Positions 1-6,767 are shown, numbered from the stretch's first letter. The stretch: DNA of 7,873 nt from Acidimicrobiia bacterium UBA6912 (GCA_002450985.1 DKBA01000191.1:1-7873), one strand, 5' to 3'. Numbers and translations are program-made. Notes: generated from the sequence alone by a model not told the origin.

Positions 1-1536
1 GCGACGATCGACTGGCTGGAGGAGAACGGGGCAGGCGAGGAGTCGATCAACTACCGGCTGCGGGACTGGCTCATCTCCCGGCAGCGCTACTGGGGATGCC
101 CGATCCCGGTCGTCCACCGCGCCGACGGCGGCGTGGAGGCGGTACCCGACGATGCGTTGCCGGTACTGCTCCCCGAGGACGTCGAGTTCCACGGCCGCAG
201 CCCGCTCGTCGACTACGAACCCTTCCTGCGCACCACCGACGCCGAGGGCAGGCTCGCCACCCGGGAGACCGACACGATGGACACGTTCATGTGCTCGTCG
301 TGGTACTGGTTCCGCTATCTGTCGCCCCATTACGCGGCCGGCCCATTCGACCCGGAGGAAGCGGCGTACTGGCTGCCGGTCGACACCTACACCGGCGGCG
401 CGGAACACGCCGTCATGCACCTCCTCTACGCCCGGTTCTTCGTGAAGGCGATGCGCGACATGGGCGTCTTCGCCGACACCGAGGCGGCGATGCTGGCCCA
501 CGGCCGGGATCCGGACGGCGCCTTTGCGGAGCCCTTCATGATGCTGCGCAACCAGGGCCAGATCCTCGGTGAGGAGCGCACCGGCGACCGTGTCGTGGTG
601 GATGGCGAGTGGCACGACGGCAGGGTGATCGCCTCTGCGGTGCGGGTCGATGCGACCCAGGACCCCCACGCCGGGTTGCTGGCCGGCGAGGTCATGCGCC
701 GCACCGAGAACATCCTCCAGGTGGCCTCCGGCGCCGACCTGGTCACCGTCGAGGTGGCGGAGTCTGCCGCAGTCGAGATCCCGGCGATCCCCGGCGCCAA
801 CGACGTCACCCAGATCAAGCACCACCTCGAGGTGCAACGAATGTCGAAGTCGAAGGGCAACGTCGTGAACCCCGACGAGCTCGTCGCGCAGTACGGCGCC
901 GACACCGTGCGCACCTATCTCATGTTCGCCTTCGAGTGGCAGAAGGGTGGGCCGTGGGACAGCCGGGGCATCCTCGGCGCCCGGCGGTTCATCGAGGACG
1001 TGTGGAAGCTGGCCGTCGGCGGCTACGAACCCCAGGCCGTGGCGGAGGACGCGTCGAGGTCGCTGCGCCGGCGCGTCCACCAGACCATCGCCAAGGTCGA
1101 CGAGGACATGGCCGATTTCAAGTGGAACACGGCCGTCGCCGCCCTGATGACCCTCCGCAACGACCTGCAGGAGGCGCGACGTACGGGTGCCGTCTCGGTG
1201 GAGGCGTGGGACGAGGCCATGGAGACGCTCCTCCGGCTCCTGGCCCCGATCGCTCCCCACATCACCGAGGAGCTGTGGCGACGCGACCACCAGCGCTCCA
1301 TCCATCTGGAGCCGTGGCCGGAGTCCGACCCCGAGATCGCCCGCGAGGACACGGTGACCATGGTGGTTCAGGTCAACGGCAAGGTGCGGGACCGGATCGA
1401 GGTCCCGGCGTCCATCGCCGAGGAGGAGGCGGTGGCCGCCGCGCTCGCCTCGGAGCGGGTGCGGGCGTACCTCGACGGCGGTGAGCCGCGGCAGGTCTTC
1501 GCCCGGCCCCCCAAGATCGTCAACGTGGTCGTCTAG
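1..1536 (+). CDS. leuS: Leucyl-tRNA synthetase, C-terminal part (5' end outside window)
   Basis: Cytosolic class I aminoacyl-tRNA synthetase that activates leucine with ATP and charges tRNA-Leu. The frame is open from base 1 and ends at TAG, giving 511 visible residues; the N-terminal HIGH motif lies upstream of the window. Visible residues 20-36 (RLRDWLISRQRYWGCPI) are the conserved return to the catalytic core after the editing domain. Also visible are the SSWY motif, YTGGAEHAVMHLLYARFF, and the signature loop MSKSK at visible residues 281-285, followed by GNVVNPDELVAQYGADTVR. The anticodon-binding helical domain and the C-terminal domain (VVQVNGKVRDRIEVPASI, ending PPKIVNVVV) follow. The first position of the KMSKS loop is Arg (RMSKS). 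About 90 residues separate QGQILG from the loop, which seems long for the leucine-specific insertion. No frameshift or internal stop is seen. The family call is certain. Confidence 0.98.
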   Translation, partial: ATIDWLEENGAGEESINYRLRDWLISRQRYWGCPIPVVHRADGGVEAVPDDALPVLLPEDVEFHGRSPLVDYEPFLRTTDAEGRLATRETDTMDTFMCSSWYWFRYLSPHYAAGPFDPEEAAYWLPVDTYTGGAEHAVMHLLYARFFVKAMRDMGVFADTEAAMLAHGRDPDGAFAEPFMMLRNQGQILGEERTGDRVVVDGEWHDGRVIASAVRVDATQDPHAGLLAGEVMRRTENILQVASGADLVTVEVAESAAVEIPAIPGANDVTQIKHHLEVQRMSKSKGNVVNPDELVAQYGADTVRTYLMFAFEWQKGGPWDSRGILGARRFIEDVWKLAVGGYEPQAVAEDASRSLRRRVHQTIAKVDEDMADFKWNTAVAALMTLRNDLQEARRTGAVSVEAWDEAMETLLRLLAPIAPHITEELWRRDHQRSIHLEPWPESDPEIAREDTVTMVVQVNGKVRDRIEVPASIAEEEAVAAALASERVRAYLDGGEPRQVFARPPKIVNVVV

Positions 1537-1564
1537 TGCCGTCGTCGCCGTGTTCGTGGGGATG

Positions 1565-1581
1565 GTCCGACTGCGTCGGGC
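1565..1581 (+). terminator. Possible stem-loop after leuS
   Basis: CCGAC (1567-1571) and GTCGG (1575-1579) form a perfect 5-bp stem around a 3-base loop. It extends to 7 bp if a T-G wobble (1566/1580) and a G-C pair (1565/1581) are allowed. It lies about 30 bases after the leuS stop in the 78-bp gap before the next gene. There is no following T-tract, so it would be a weak or factor-dependent terminator, and it could equally be a chance GC-rich hairpin. Confidence 0.25.
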
Positions 1582-1614
1582 TCATCACCGCACGCGACGA
1601 GTGCGTTCCTCGCG

Positions 1615-2040
1615 ATGAATGCCGGTGACGCGCTGGTGAGCGCCGGCTTCGACGTGGCCGCAGTGCGCCGGGCGCTGCCGCACGTCGAGCCGTATGCGGT
1701 CCCGGTCCGCGTTGCATCGCCGACCTTCCGATTCTTCTGGGCGAGGGGGATCGTCGCCGTGGCGATGCCGTGGGGCATCTACGTCACCGACACCGTGGAC
1801 GAGCGGCTGCGGAGCGGCGCCGAACCGGAGCGCTCCGGGTCGCTGATCGTTCACGAGCTGACCCATCTCGAGCAGTACGCCAGGTTGGGGGCGGTGCGCC
1901 ACCTGACTCAGTACCTCGGCGACTATCTGCACAGCCGGCTCCGGGGATCGTCGCACTGGGAGGCCTACCGGGCGATCCGCCTCGAGCGGGAAGCCCGGGA
2001 GGTTGCTGCCCGGTTCGACGCCGCAGCGTTGCCGCGATGA
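1615..2040 (+). CDS. Small putative zinc metallopeptidase with HExxH motif
   Basis: Encodes 141 residues. The key feature is HELTHLEQY with H80, E81 and H84, the zincin zinc-binding and catalytic triad. The following LTQYLGDYLHSRLRG and AYRAIRLEREAR segments resemble the region of small zincin-like (DUF4157/SprT-like) proteins in which a later Glu completes the zinc site; E124 or E116 are candidates. No signal peptide or membrane segment is evident, so it is probably cytosolic. It starts at the first ATG after leuS, without a clear Shine-Dalgarno; GTG at 1636 is an alternative. The gene lies 78 bp after leuS and overlaps the next gene by 4 bases (ATGA), so the two are probably co-translated. 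The motif is plain to see; peptidase activity and substrate are unknown, and the fold assignment is inference. Confidence 0.82.
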   Translation: MNAGDALVSAGFDVAAVRRALPHVEPYAVPVRVASPTFRFFWARGIVAVAMPWGIYVTDTVDERLRSGAEPERSGSLIVHELTHLEQYARLGAVRHLTQYLGDYLHSRLRGSSHWEAYRAIRLEREAREVAARFDAAALPR

Positions 2041-2816
2041 GCACCGCAGACATCCGTGCCCCGTATCTCCCCGCTGCCCAGTGGAGCTACACGGACACGG
2101 CGGTCGTATTGGGGGCGGGCTACCTGGCTGCGATCGTCGTCGGCACGCTCTACCTGCTGGCGACCGGAAGAACGAGCACCACCGACGTGGGCGTGGCCGA
2201 GCTGTCGATCACCCTGATCGCGCAGACCGCGGGCCATCTCGGCGTGGCCGGTTGGCTCTCGCAGCACCGCGGCACCGGGAACTGGGCCGAGGACTTCGGG
2301 CTCCGCATTCGCTCCCGCGACGTCTGGGGCCTCGCCGTCGGGGTGGCCCTGCAACTCGTCGTCGCCCTTCTCGTCGGCCCCATCGTCGAGCTGTTCGCTC
2401 CCGAGAACGCTCCGCAGCAGGGGGTTGCCGAGATCGCCGAGCGGGTGCAGGGCGCCCTCGGTCAGGCGGTGTTCGTCGTCCTCATCGTCGGCGTGGCTCC
2501 GGTGGTGGAGGAGGTCCTGTTTCGGGGCATGCTCCTGTCCCGTCTGCGTCGGACCATGGGAGCGTGGCCGGCGATCCTCACCTCGGCGGCGGTGTTCGCC
2601 GTGATCCATTTCGTGCTCGATCAGAACGCCGTGCTCGCCGTTCCCGGGTTGTTCGTGGTCGGGGTCGTCCTCGGCTGGTTCGCGCTGCGTGATGGCGACC
2701 TGAGCATGCCGATATTCGTGCACGCCGGGGTCAACCTCACCGGTGCCATGGTGCTCATCTTCGGTGACGAGCTGGCGGATGCGGCAAGGCGAGTCGGGGC
2801 GCACCTGTTCGGCTGA
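2037..2816 (+). CDS. CPBP-family intramembrane glutamic endopeptidase (Abi/Rce1-like)
   Basis: Encodes 259 residues. It carries all three hallmark CPBP motifs: EEVLFR (E158, E159, R163), FAVIH (F187, H191) and HAGVN (H229, N233), each in or beside a hydrophobic segment. Hydrophobic stretches near residues 22-43, 54-74, 96-120, 142-157, 176-192, 198-217 and 225-243 suggest six to eight membrane helices. In this family (Rce1, bacterial Abi proteins) these residues form the intramembrane catalytic site; bacterial members have been linked to prenyl-protein-like processing, bacteriocin self-immunity and membrane maturation, but most lack a known substrate. ATG 2037 was chosen because it overlaps the stop of the upstream HExxH gene (ATGA) and gives a normal N-terminus; the same frame is open further upstream, but only as the out-of-frame shadow of that gene. 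No Shine-Dalgarno is visible, consistent with translational coupling. Confidence 0.92.
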   Translation: MSTADIRAPYLPAAQWSYTDTAVVLGAGYLAAIVVGTLYLLATGRTSTTDVGVAELSITLIAQTAGHLGVAGWLSQHRGTGNWAEDFGLRIRSRDVWGLAVGVALQLVVALLVGPIVELFAPENAPQQGVAEIAERVQGALGQAVFVVLIVGVAPVVEEVLFRGMLLSRLRRTMGAWPAILTSAAVFAVIHFVLDQNAVLAVPGLFVVGVVLGWFALRDGDLSMPIFVHAGVNLTGAMVLIFGDELADAARRVGAHLFG

Positions 2817-2887
2817 GCGCAGCTCGACGAACAGCGCACGTCCGCCGGGTCGCTCGGCACACCCCACGACGTCCGAGGCTTGCGTGC

Positions 2888-2906
2888 GCTCACCCCGTCG
2901 GTGAGC
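2888..2906 (+). terminator. Stem-loop downstream of the CPBP gene
   Basis: GCTCACC (2888-2894) and GGTGAGC (2900-2906) form a perfect 7-bp stem with a 5-base loop (CCGTC), 72 bases after the CPBP stop and before comEA. A pyrimidine-rich stretch follows (2907-2930, including TTCTTTCT at 2920-2927) rather than a pure T-run. It may terminate the leuS-side transcript or act in the comEA leader. The structure is plain; the function is inference. Confidence 0.4.
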
Positions 2907-2931
2907 TTCCCGGCCCCCCTTCTTTCTGTCG

Positions 2932-3561
2932 GTGCCTCGTGGTACCAATTGGTCTCGCCTGGCACGGCGCCGCTGGGAGAGCAGGGAGGTTGCCATCGAC
3001 ACCTCACAGCTCTCGAAGCTGGCGATCGTGGGGGCGCTCGTCCTTGCCGGTGCTGGCGCCGTGTGGTTCTGGCCCAGCGCGACGCCGGTCGTTGAAGCGC
3101 CCGCGCCCATCGTCGCGTCGGGTGTGGCCGCTGCGCCGGGGGTGACGCTCCACGTGTCGGGGGCGGTTGTGGACCCCGGACTGGTTCAGGTGCCCGCAGG
3201 CTCCCGGGTCGCCGACGCCATCGCCGCAGCGGGCGGCGTCCTTCCCGGTGCCGATGTCGGCTCGCTGAACCTCGCCGCACCTGTGCGTGATGGCGAACAG
3301 GTCCGGGTTGCCGACGCCGTCGACCTCGCCACGGGCGGCGGGGGTGGGGGAGACCCGCCCGACGACGGCCGGGTCCACATCAACGACGCCGACGCGGCGA
3401 CCCTCGAGCTGCTGCCAGGGGTCGGCCCGGTGCTTGCGGCGCGGATCCTCGCCCACCGCCAGCAGAACGGTCCCTTCGCAGCCGTCGAGGATCTCCTCGA
3501 CGTGCCGGGGATCGGAGAAGGACGGCTCGCCGCGATGCGGGACGTCGTTGCGATACCGTGA
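2932..3561 (+). CDS. comEA: Competence protein ComEA (SLBB + helix-hairpin-helix DNA receptor)
   Basis: Membrane-anchored double-stranded DNA receptor for natural transformation, which hands DNA to the ComEC channel. Numbered from GTG 2932 (209 residues), a single membrane helix lies at about 30-47. An SLBB domain follows at about 71-130 (VTLHVSGAVVDPGLV, then PAGSRVADAIAAAGG), then a Gly-rich hinge (G135-G140). The C-terminal tandem helix-hairpin-helix domain at 148-209 carries the hallmarks INDADAATLELLPGVGP and DLLDVPGIGEGRL. The domain order matches Gram-positive ComEA. The start is uncertain: ATC 2995 (188 residues) has a well-spaced GGAGG, while GTG 2932 has none, so I favour 2995 and give the longer span as the conventional call. 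The stop lies 16 bases before the likely comEC start, which suggests one operon. DNA uptake in this organism is not shown by the sequence. Confidence 0.95.
   Translation: MPRGTNWSRLARRRWESREVAIDTSQLSKLAIVGALVLAGAGAVWFWPSATPVVEAPAPIVASGVAAAPGVTLHVSGAVVDPGLVQVPAGSRVADAIAAAGGVLPGADVGSLNLAAPVRDGEQVRVADAVDLATGGGGGGDPPDDGRVHINDADAATLELLPGVGPVLAARILAHRQQNGPFAAVEDLLDVPGIGEGRLAAMRDVVAIP
2940..2953. promoter_or_regulatory. Nested palindromes, possible operator upstream of comEA
   Basis: TGGTACCAATTGGT contains two overlapping perfect palindromes, TGGTACCA (2940-2947) and ACCAATTGGT (2944-2953), in an AT-richer patch of a very GC-rich gap. It lies 41 bases before the probable ATC start of comEA. TGGT/ACCA half-sites are typical of several repressor families, including GntR/FadR-type regulators, so an operator is plausible. 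No regulator gene is nearby and no good promoter hexamers could be fixed around it. Confidence 0.3.
2985..2989 (+). promoter_or_regulatory. Shine-Dalgarno GGAGG that points to an ATC start for comEA
   Basis: GGAGG sits five bases before ATC 2995, which is in the comEA frame. The only upstream in-frame candidate, GTG 2932, is preceded by a pyrimidine-rich stretch with no Shine-Dalgarno. No ATG, GTG or TTG in the comEA frame lies at a usable distance downstream of this site; TTG 2990 is out of frame and directly adjacent. Confidence 0.6.
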
Positions 3562-3577
3562 GTCGCTGCGGTCGGCG

Positions 3578-5722
3578 GTGCCGCCCCACGCACACGGCGT
3601 GGTGGGCGCCGCGGGCGCCGCCTGGCTCGGGTGCCTGATCGGCCTGTCGGGAGCCTGGGCGCTCGGCATTCCTGTGCTTGCGGCCGCCGCCGCCCTGAGG
3701 CGGCATGCCCGGGCGGCCGTCCTCTGCGGGGTGCTGGCTGCGGGCGTGCTCTCCGGAACGGTCGCAGGAGTGCGCCTGGCCGCCACCCTCTCGGCGCCGC
3801 TCCCTACGTCCGGTCCCGTCGACCTCTCCGCTCGCGTCGTCGCCGACCCCGTGTCGTCGTCCTTCGGCGGACCCCGGTTGCTGGTGGCGACGACCGGTGA
3901 CCCTGCCGGTGGGTGGCCACCGCCGGGGGTGCGGCTCGTCGTCGAGGTGGGCGGTGAGCCTGTGCCCGTCGTCGCGGGAGACGTCGTCCGTGTTCAGGGC
4001 CTGCTGCGGGATCGTCCCGGCCGGCTGCGCGGCGACCCCTACCGGGCGATCGTGGCCAGTGCGGAGGTCGCGCGCCTCGCCGGGCCGTCGGGGCCCTTCT
4101 TCGGCCTCGGCAACCGGCTCCGAGCGCTGATCCTCGAACGTCTGGCCGCCGGTGATGGTGGATCGGGGGCCGCCCTGCTCGCCGGGTTTCTCGTGGGAGA
4201 GACGAGCGGATTGCCCGAGCCCGATCTCGAGAACCTGCGCAGGTCCGGACTCACCCATTTCGTCGCCGTGTCGGGCTCCAACGTGGCGATGTTCCTCGGC
4301 GCGTGGTGGCTGGTCGCCGGTCCGCTGGGGCTGGGGCCACGCCTGCGCGCCGCAGGAGGGCTCGTCGCCCTCGGCGTATTCGTCGTCGCCACCCGCTGGG
4401 AGCCGTCGGTCGTCCGTGCGGCGACGATGGCGGGTGTCGTGCTCGCCGGACGCCTCGTCGCCCTGCCGGTCGATGCCTGGCGCGCGCTCGGTGTCGCCGT
4501 GATCGGACTGCTGCTGACGTCGGGGGATCTCGCCGTCGACGTCGGCTTCCAGCTGTCGGTGGCGGCGACCGCGGGCGTGCTCATCGGGGCCAGGCTCGCC
4601 GGCGCGAAGGGCAGGGGAGGTTGGGTGCGGACGACGCTGGTCGCCACCGCCGGGGCACAACTCGCCGTGCTGCCGATCCTGCTGCTGCGATTCGGCACGG
4701 TGCCGCTGCTGAGCCCGCTGGCCAATCTGCTCGCCGCCCCACTCGTCACGGCGGCCACTGCGCTCGGCGGCGCAGGGCTGCTCCTCGATGCGGGTCCGCT
4801 CCTCGAGGCCGGGCTGGCCGCAGCTCGGGGCGTGCTGTTGGTCGCGCACCAGGCGTCCGGGTGGCCCCAGGTGGGGCCGCTCGGTGCCGCGGTCGCCATC
4901 GGAACGGGCGGGCTGCTCCGCATCCGCACCCTGCGACCTGCGATCGCGCTCGGGACGGTGGCGGTCCTCGTCGCCGCCCAGTGGCCGATCGGGCCGCCCT
5001 CGGTTCCCGTCGTCACGTTCCTCGACGTCGGCCAGGGAGACGCCATCCTCCTGCGCGACCCTACGGGGGCAACGGCCCTCGTGGACGGCGGCCGGGATCC
5101 CCTCGTTCTGCGCAGTGCGCTGCAGCGCCAAGGGGTCCGCCGTCTCGATCTCCTCGTCGTGACCCACGGCGACGCCGACCACGTCGGTGGTCTGGTGGGC
5201 ATCGAGGACGCGCTCGACGTGGGTGCCCTCTGGTACCCGGACAGACAGTCCCTGGGCGACATCCTCCCCGGTGTCATCGAGGCCGCGCAGCGCCGCGGCA
5301 CGTCCGTGATCGCGGCGGCGGCGGGCCACCGCGGCATGGTGGGAGGGATCGCGATCGAGGTGCTCGGTCCGCGGCGACGCTTCGCCTCCGAGAACGACGG
5401 CTCCATCGTGCTGTGGGTCACGGGCGGAGGCGGCACCGCACTGCTCACCGGAGACGTCGAGGCGGTGGGACAGGCCGAGCTGCCACCGGTGCGGCCCGAC
5501 ATCCTCCAGGTGCCGCATCACGGCTCGGCCACGACGGACATCGACTGGCTCGTCGCCACGGTCGGCGAGCTCGCAGTCGTGAGCGTCGGGCCGAACACGT
5601 ACGGCCACCCCGATCCGGAGGTCATGGCCGCTCTCGACGCCGGTGGCACCGCCATCCACACCACCCAGGGCGACGGCGACGTCACCGTCCGTCTGTGCAG
5701 CCCGTGCCCGCCGGGCTCGTGA
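3578..5722 (+). CDS. comEC: ComEC/Rec2 DNA-uptake channel with C-terminal metallo-beta-lactamase-like domain
   Basis: Polytopic inner-membrane protein that passes single-stranded DNA into the cytoplasm during transformation. Numbered from GTG 3578 (714 residues), it has N-terminal membrane helices and an OB-like DUF4131 region (about 10-170). The competence domain (about 205-460) includes the signature GLTHFVAVSGSNV (AVSG begins at 230) and many hydrophobic helices. The metallo-beta-lactamase-like domain (about 478-705) shows FLDVGQGDA (D483), THGDADHVGG (H530, D532, D534, H535), TGDVE (D626), VPHHGS (H647, H648) and NTYGHPDPEV. The metal-site residues look complete, which fits proposals that this domain degrades the non-transported strand. 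The start is inferred as the first GTG after comEA; GTG 3599 and 3602 are alternatives, and none has a strong Shine-Dalgarno. The same frame opens further upstream, but that part is a shadow of comEA. Confidence 0.96.
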   Translation: MPPHAHGVVGAAGAAWLGCLIGLSGAWALGIPVLAAAAALRRHARAAVLCGVLAAGVLSGTVAGVRLAATLSAPLPTSGPVDLSARVVADPVSSSFGGPRLLVATTGDPAGGWPPPGVRLVVEVGGEPVPVVAGDVVRVQGLLRDRPGRLRGDPYRAIVASAEVARLAGPSGPFFGLGNRLRALILERLAAGDGGSGAALLAGFLVGETSGLPEPDLENLRRSGLTHFVAVSGSNVAMFLGAWWLVAGPLGLGPRLRAAGGLVALGVFVVATRWEPSVVRAATMAGVVLAGRLVALPVDAWRALGVAVIGLLLTSGDLAVDVGFQLSVAATAGVLIGARLAGAKGRGGWVRTTLVATAGAQLAVLPILLLRFGTVPLLSPLANLLAAPLVTAATALGGAGLLLDAGPLLEAGLAAARGVLLVAHQASGWPQVGPLGAAVAIGTGGLLRIRTLRPAIALGTVAVLVAAQWPIGPPSVPVVTFLDVGQGDAILLRDPTGATALVDGGRDPLVLRSALQRQGVRRLDLLVVTHGDADHVGGLVGIEDALDVGALWYPDRQSLGDILPGVIEAAQRRGTSVIAAAAGHRGMVGGIAIEVLGPRRRFASENDGSIVLWVTGGGGTALLTGDVEAVGQAELPPVRPDILQVPHHGSATTDIDWLVATVGELAVVSVGPNTYGHPDPEVMAALDAGGTAIHTTQGDGDVTVRLCSPCPPGS

Positions 5723-5759
5723 GCCGGCACGCGCTCCCTTTCGGGTCACGGGCGGCGGG

Positions 5760-5772
5760 TACGCTTGCGGCG
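5760..5772 (+). promoter_or_regulatory. Candidate -10 element for a leaderless holA transcript
   Basis: TACGCT (5760-5765) fits the actinobacterial TAnnnT -10 pattern. Six bases separate it from GTG 5772, which places the expected transcription start at, or within a base of, the start codon. There is no Shine-Dalgarno in front of this GTG, as expected for leaderless translation. The -35 region is weak (TTTCGG at 5739-5744, only 15 bases away). The site lies in the 49-bp gap after comEC. Confidence 0.55.
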
Positions 5773-6767
5773 TGAAGCCCATCGTCACGGTGATTGGTCC
5801 GAGCCAGGCAGGTCCCGGGGAGCGCGAGCTGATGCTCACCGAGGCCCGCGCCGCGCTCGACGCCCTGGGTGGCGAGGACATCGTCCGGGTCGACGTCCCG
5901 GCGCGGGGGAGTGGCGACGATGTCGAGGACTCCGGGTTGCGAAGCTCCGTGGCCGCCGCAGTACCCGCCCTTCAGAGCGGGTCGCTGTTCGGGGACAGCT
6001 CAGGGTGCCTGGTGGTCGACGCCCACCAGCTCCAGAAGGCCGAAGCGGAGGTGCTGGCGGAGCTCGTCGCCACCATCCCGCGGGACGGCTCGGTCGTGGC
6101 GATCTTCGTGGCGGACGGCTCGATACCGGCGCCGCTCGGCAAGACGCTCAGGGAGATTGCCGATGCGGTGAAGGTGGATCGGGTCACGGAGCGCACCGCC
6201 GTCGGCTGGCTGGCGACGGCCGCCAAGCAGCGGAGGCTCAAGCTCGACGCCGATGCCGCCGGGGCGCTCATCCAGCGTTTCGGCACCGATATCGGCGCGT
6301 TGCGCTCCGCGCTCGATCAGCTCGCCGTCGGCGGCGACCGGGTGAGCGGCGACCTCGTCCGCGAGCGCTTCAAGAACCGGCCGGATGAGCCGATGTGGTT
6401 CATCGCCGATGCCATCGTGGCGGGCGACACGGGGCAGGCGCTGCGCAGGCTCGAGGACTTCCTCATCCACGGGCACCCGCTCCAGCTCCTCGCCTTCCTC
6501 CAGAACGACGTCCGTCGTCGCTGCCTGGCCGCGGCGGCCGACGACTACGAGACGTTCGTTGACCGGGACGGGGGGCGGAAGGGCTATGCCCTGGAGAAGG
6601 TCTGGAAGCAGCGCAACCAGGCGAAGGCGGTCGACCTGCGAAAGGCGTTGGGGGCGCTCGCCCGTGCCGATCTCCACCTCAAGACGACGCCGGAGGCAAC
6701 CCATCAGGTCACGATGGAGCGGCTCACCGTCGCTCTCTGCCACTGGTACGGCGGCCGGGGTCGCTGA
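5772..6767 (+). CDS. holA: DNA polymerase III delta subunit (clamp loader)
   Basis: Encodes 331 residues from GTG 5772. The delta subunit is the clamp-loader wrench that opens the beta sliding clamp and works in the delta/delta-prime/tau-gamma complex at the replication fork. The N-terminal half (about 1-125) is a degenerate AAA+ fold without a Walker A motif (GPSQAGPGER at 9-18), normal for delta. SLFGDSS carries L72-F73, the hydrophobic pair corresponding to the clamp-contacting Leu-Phe of E. coli delta. The central region (APLGKTLREIADAVKVDRV, RLKLDADAAGALIQRFGTDIGALRSALDQLA) and the C-terminal collar (PMWFIADAIVAGDTGQALRRLEDFL, LQLLAFLQNDVRR, ADLHLKTTPE) are typical of HolA. This start was chosen because PIVTVIGPS is the expected N-terminus and a -10 element sits at leaderless distance; upstream in-frame sequence is a comEC shadow. 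comEC followed by holA is a conserved bacterial arrangement. Confidence 0.96.
   Translation: MKPIVTVIGPSQAGPGERELMLTEARAALDALGGEDIVRVDVPARGSGDDVEDSGLRSSVAAAVPALQSGSLFGDSSGCLVVDAHQLQKAEAEVLAELVATIPRDGSVVAIFVADGSIPAPLGKTLREIADAVKVDRVTERTAVGWLATAAKQRRLKLDADAAGALIQRFGTDIGALRSALDQLAVGGDRVSGDLVRERFKNRPDEPMWFIADAIVAGDTGQALRRLEDFLIHGHPLQLLAFLQNDVRRRCLAAAADDYETFVDRDGGRKGYALEKVWKQRNQAKAVDLRKALGALARADLHLKTTPEATHQVTMERLTVALCHWYGGRGR

Noticed and set aside
609..1484. 291-codon plus-strand frame inside leuS
   Set aside because: Low-complexity Arg/Gly/Pro translation overlapping conserved LeuRS sequence; high-GC artefact.
1770..2036. Upstream in-frame extension of the CPBP protease
   Set aside because: It reads the HExxH gene out of frame as Arg-rich sequence; ATG 2037 gives a normal N-terminus and the ATGA overlap.
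2817..2931. Possible tRNA or small coding gene between the CPBP gene and comEA
   Set aside because: No TpsiC-like GGTTCRANNCC box, cloverleaf arms or start with Shine-Dalgarno was found; only the hairpin at 2888-2906 stands out.
1965..3110. 381-codon minus-strand frame across the CPBP gene and the gap before comEA
   Set aside because: Composition is Arg/Asp/Glu/His shadow; it lies opposite a gene with complete CPBP motifs and has no recognisable domain.
3287..3577. Upstream in-frame extension of comEC
   Set aside because: It overlaps the conserved ComEA helix-hairpin-helix coding sequence in another frame and translates to low-complexity Ser/Arg/Pro.
4303..5775. 490-codon plus-strand frame inside comEC
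   Set aside because: Arg-rich shadow in another frame; no motif, and it overlaps the well-supported ComEC metallo-beta-lactamase domain.
3380..5881. 833-codon open frame on the minus strand opposite comEC
   Set aside because: The protein is Arg/Gly/Asp/His-rich without domain signatures. It mirrors the codon-position GC bias of comEC, which carries clear ComEC motifs on the plus strand.
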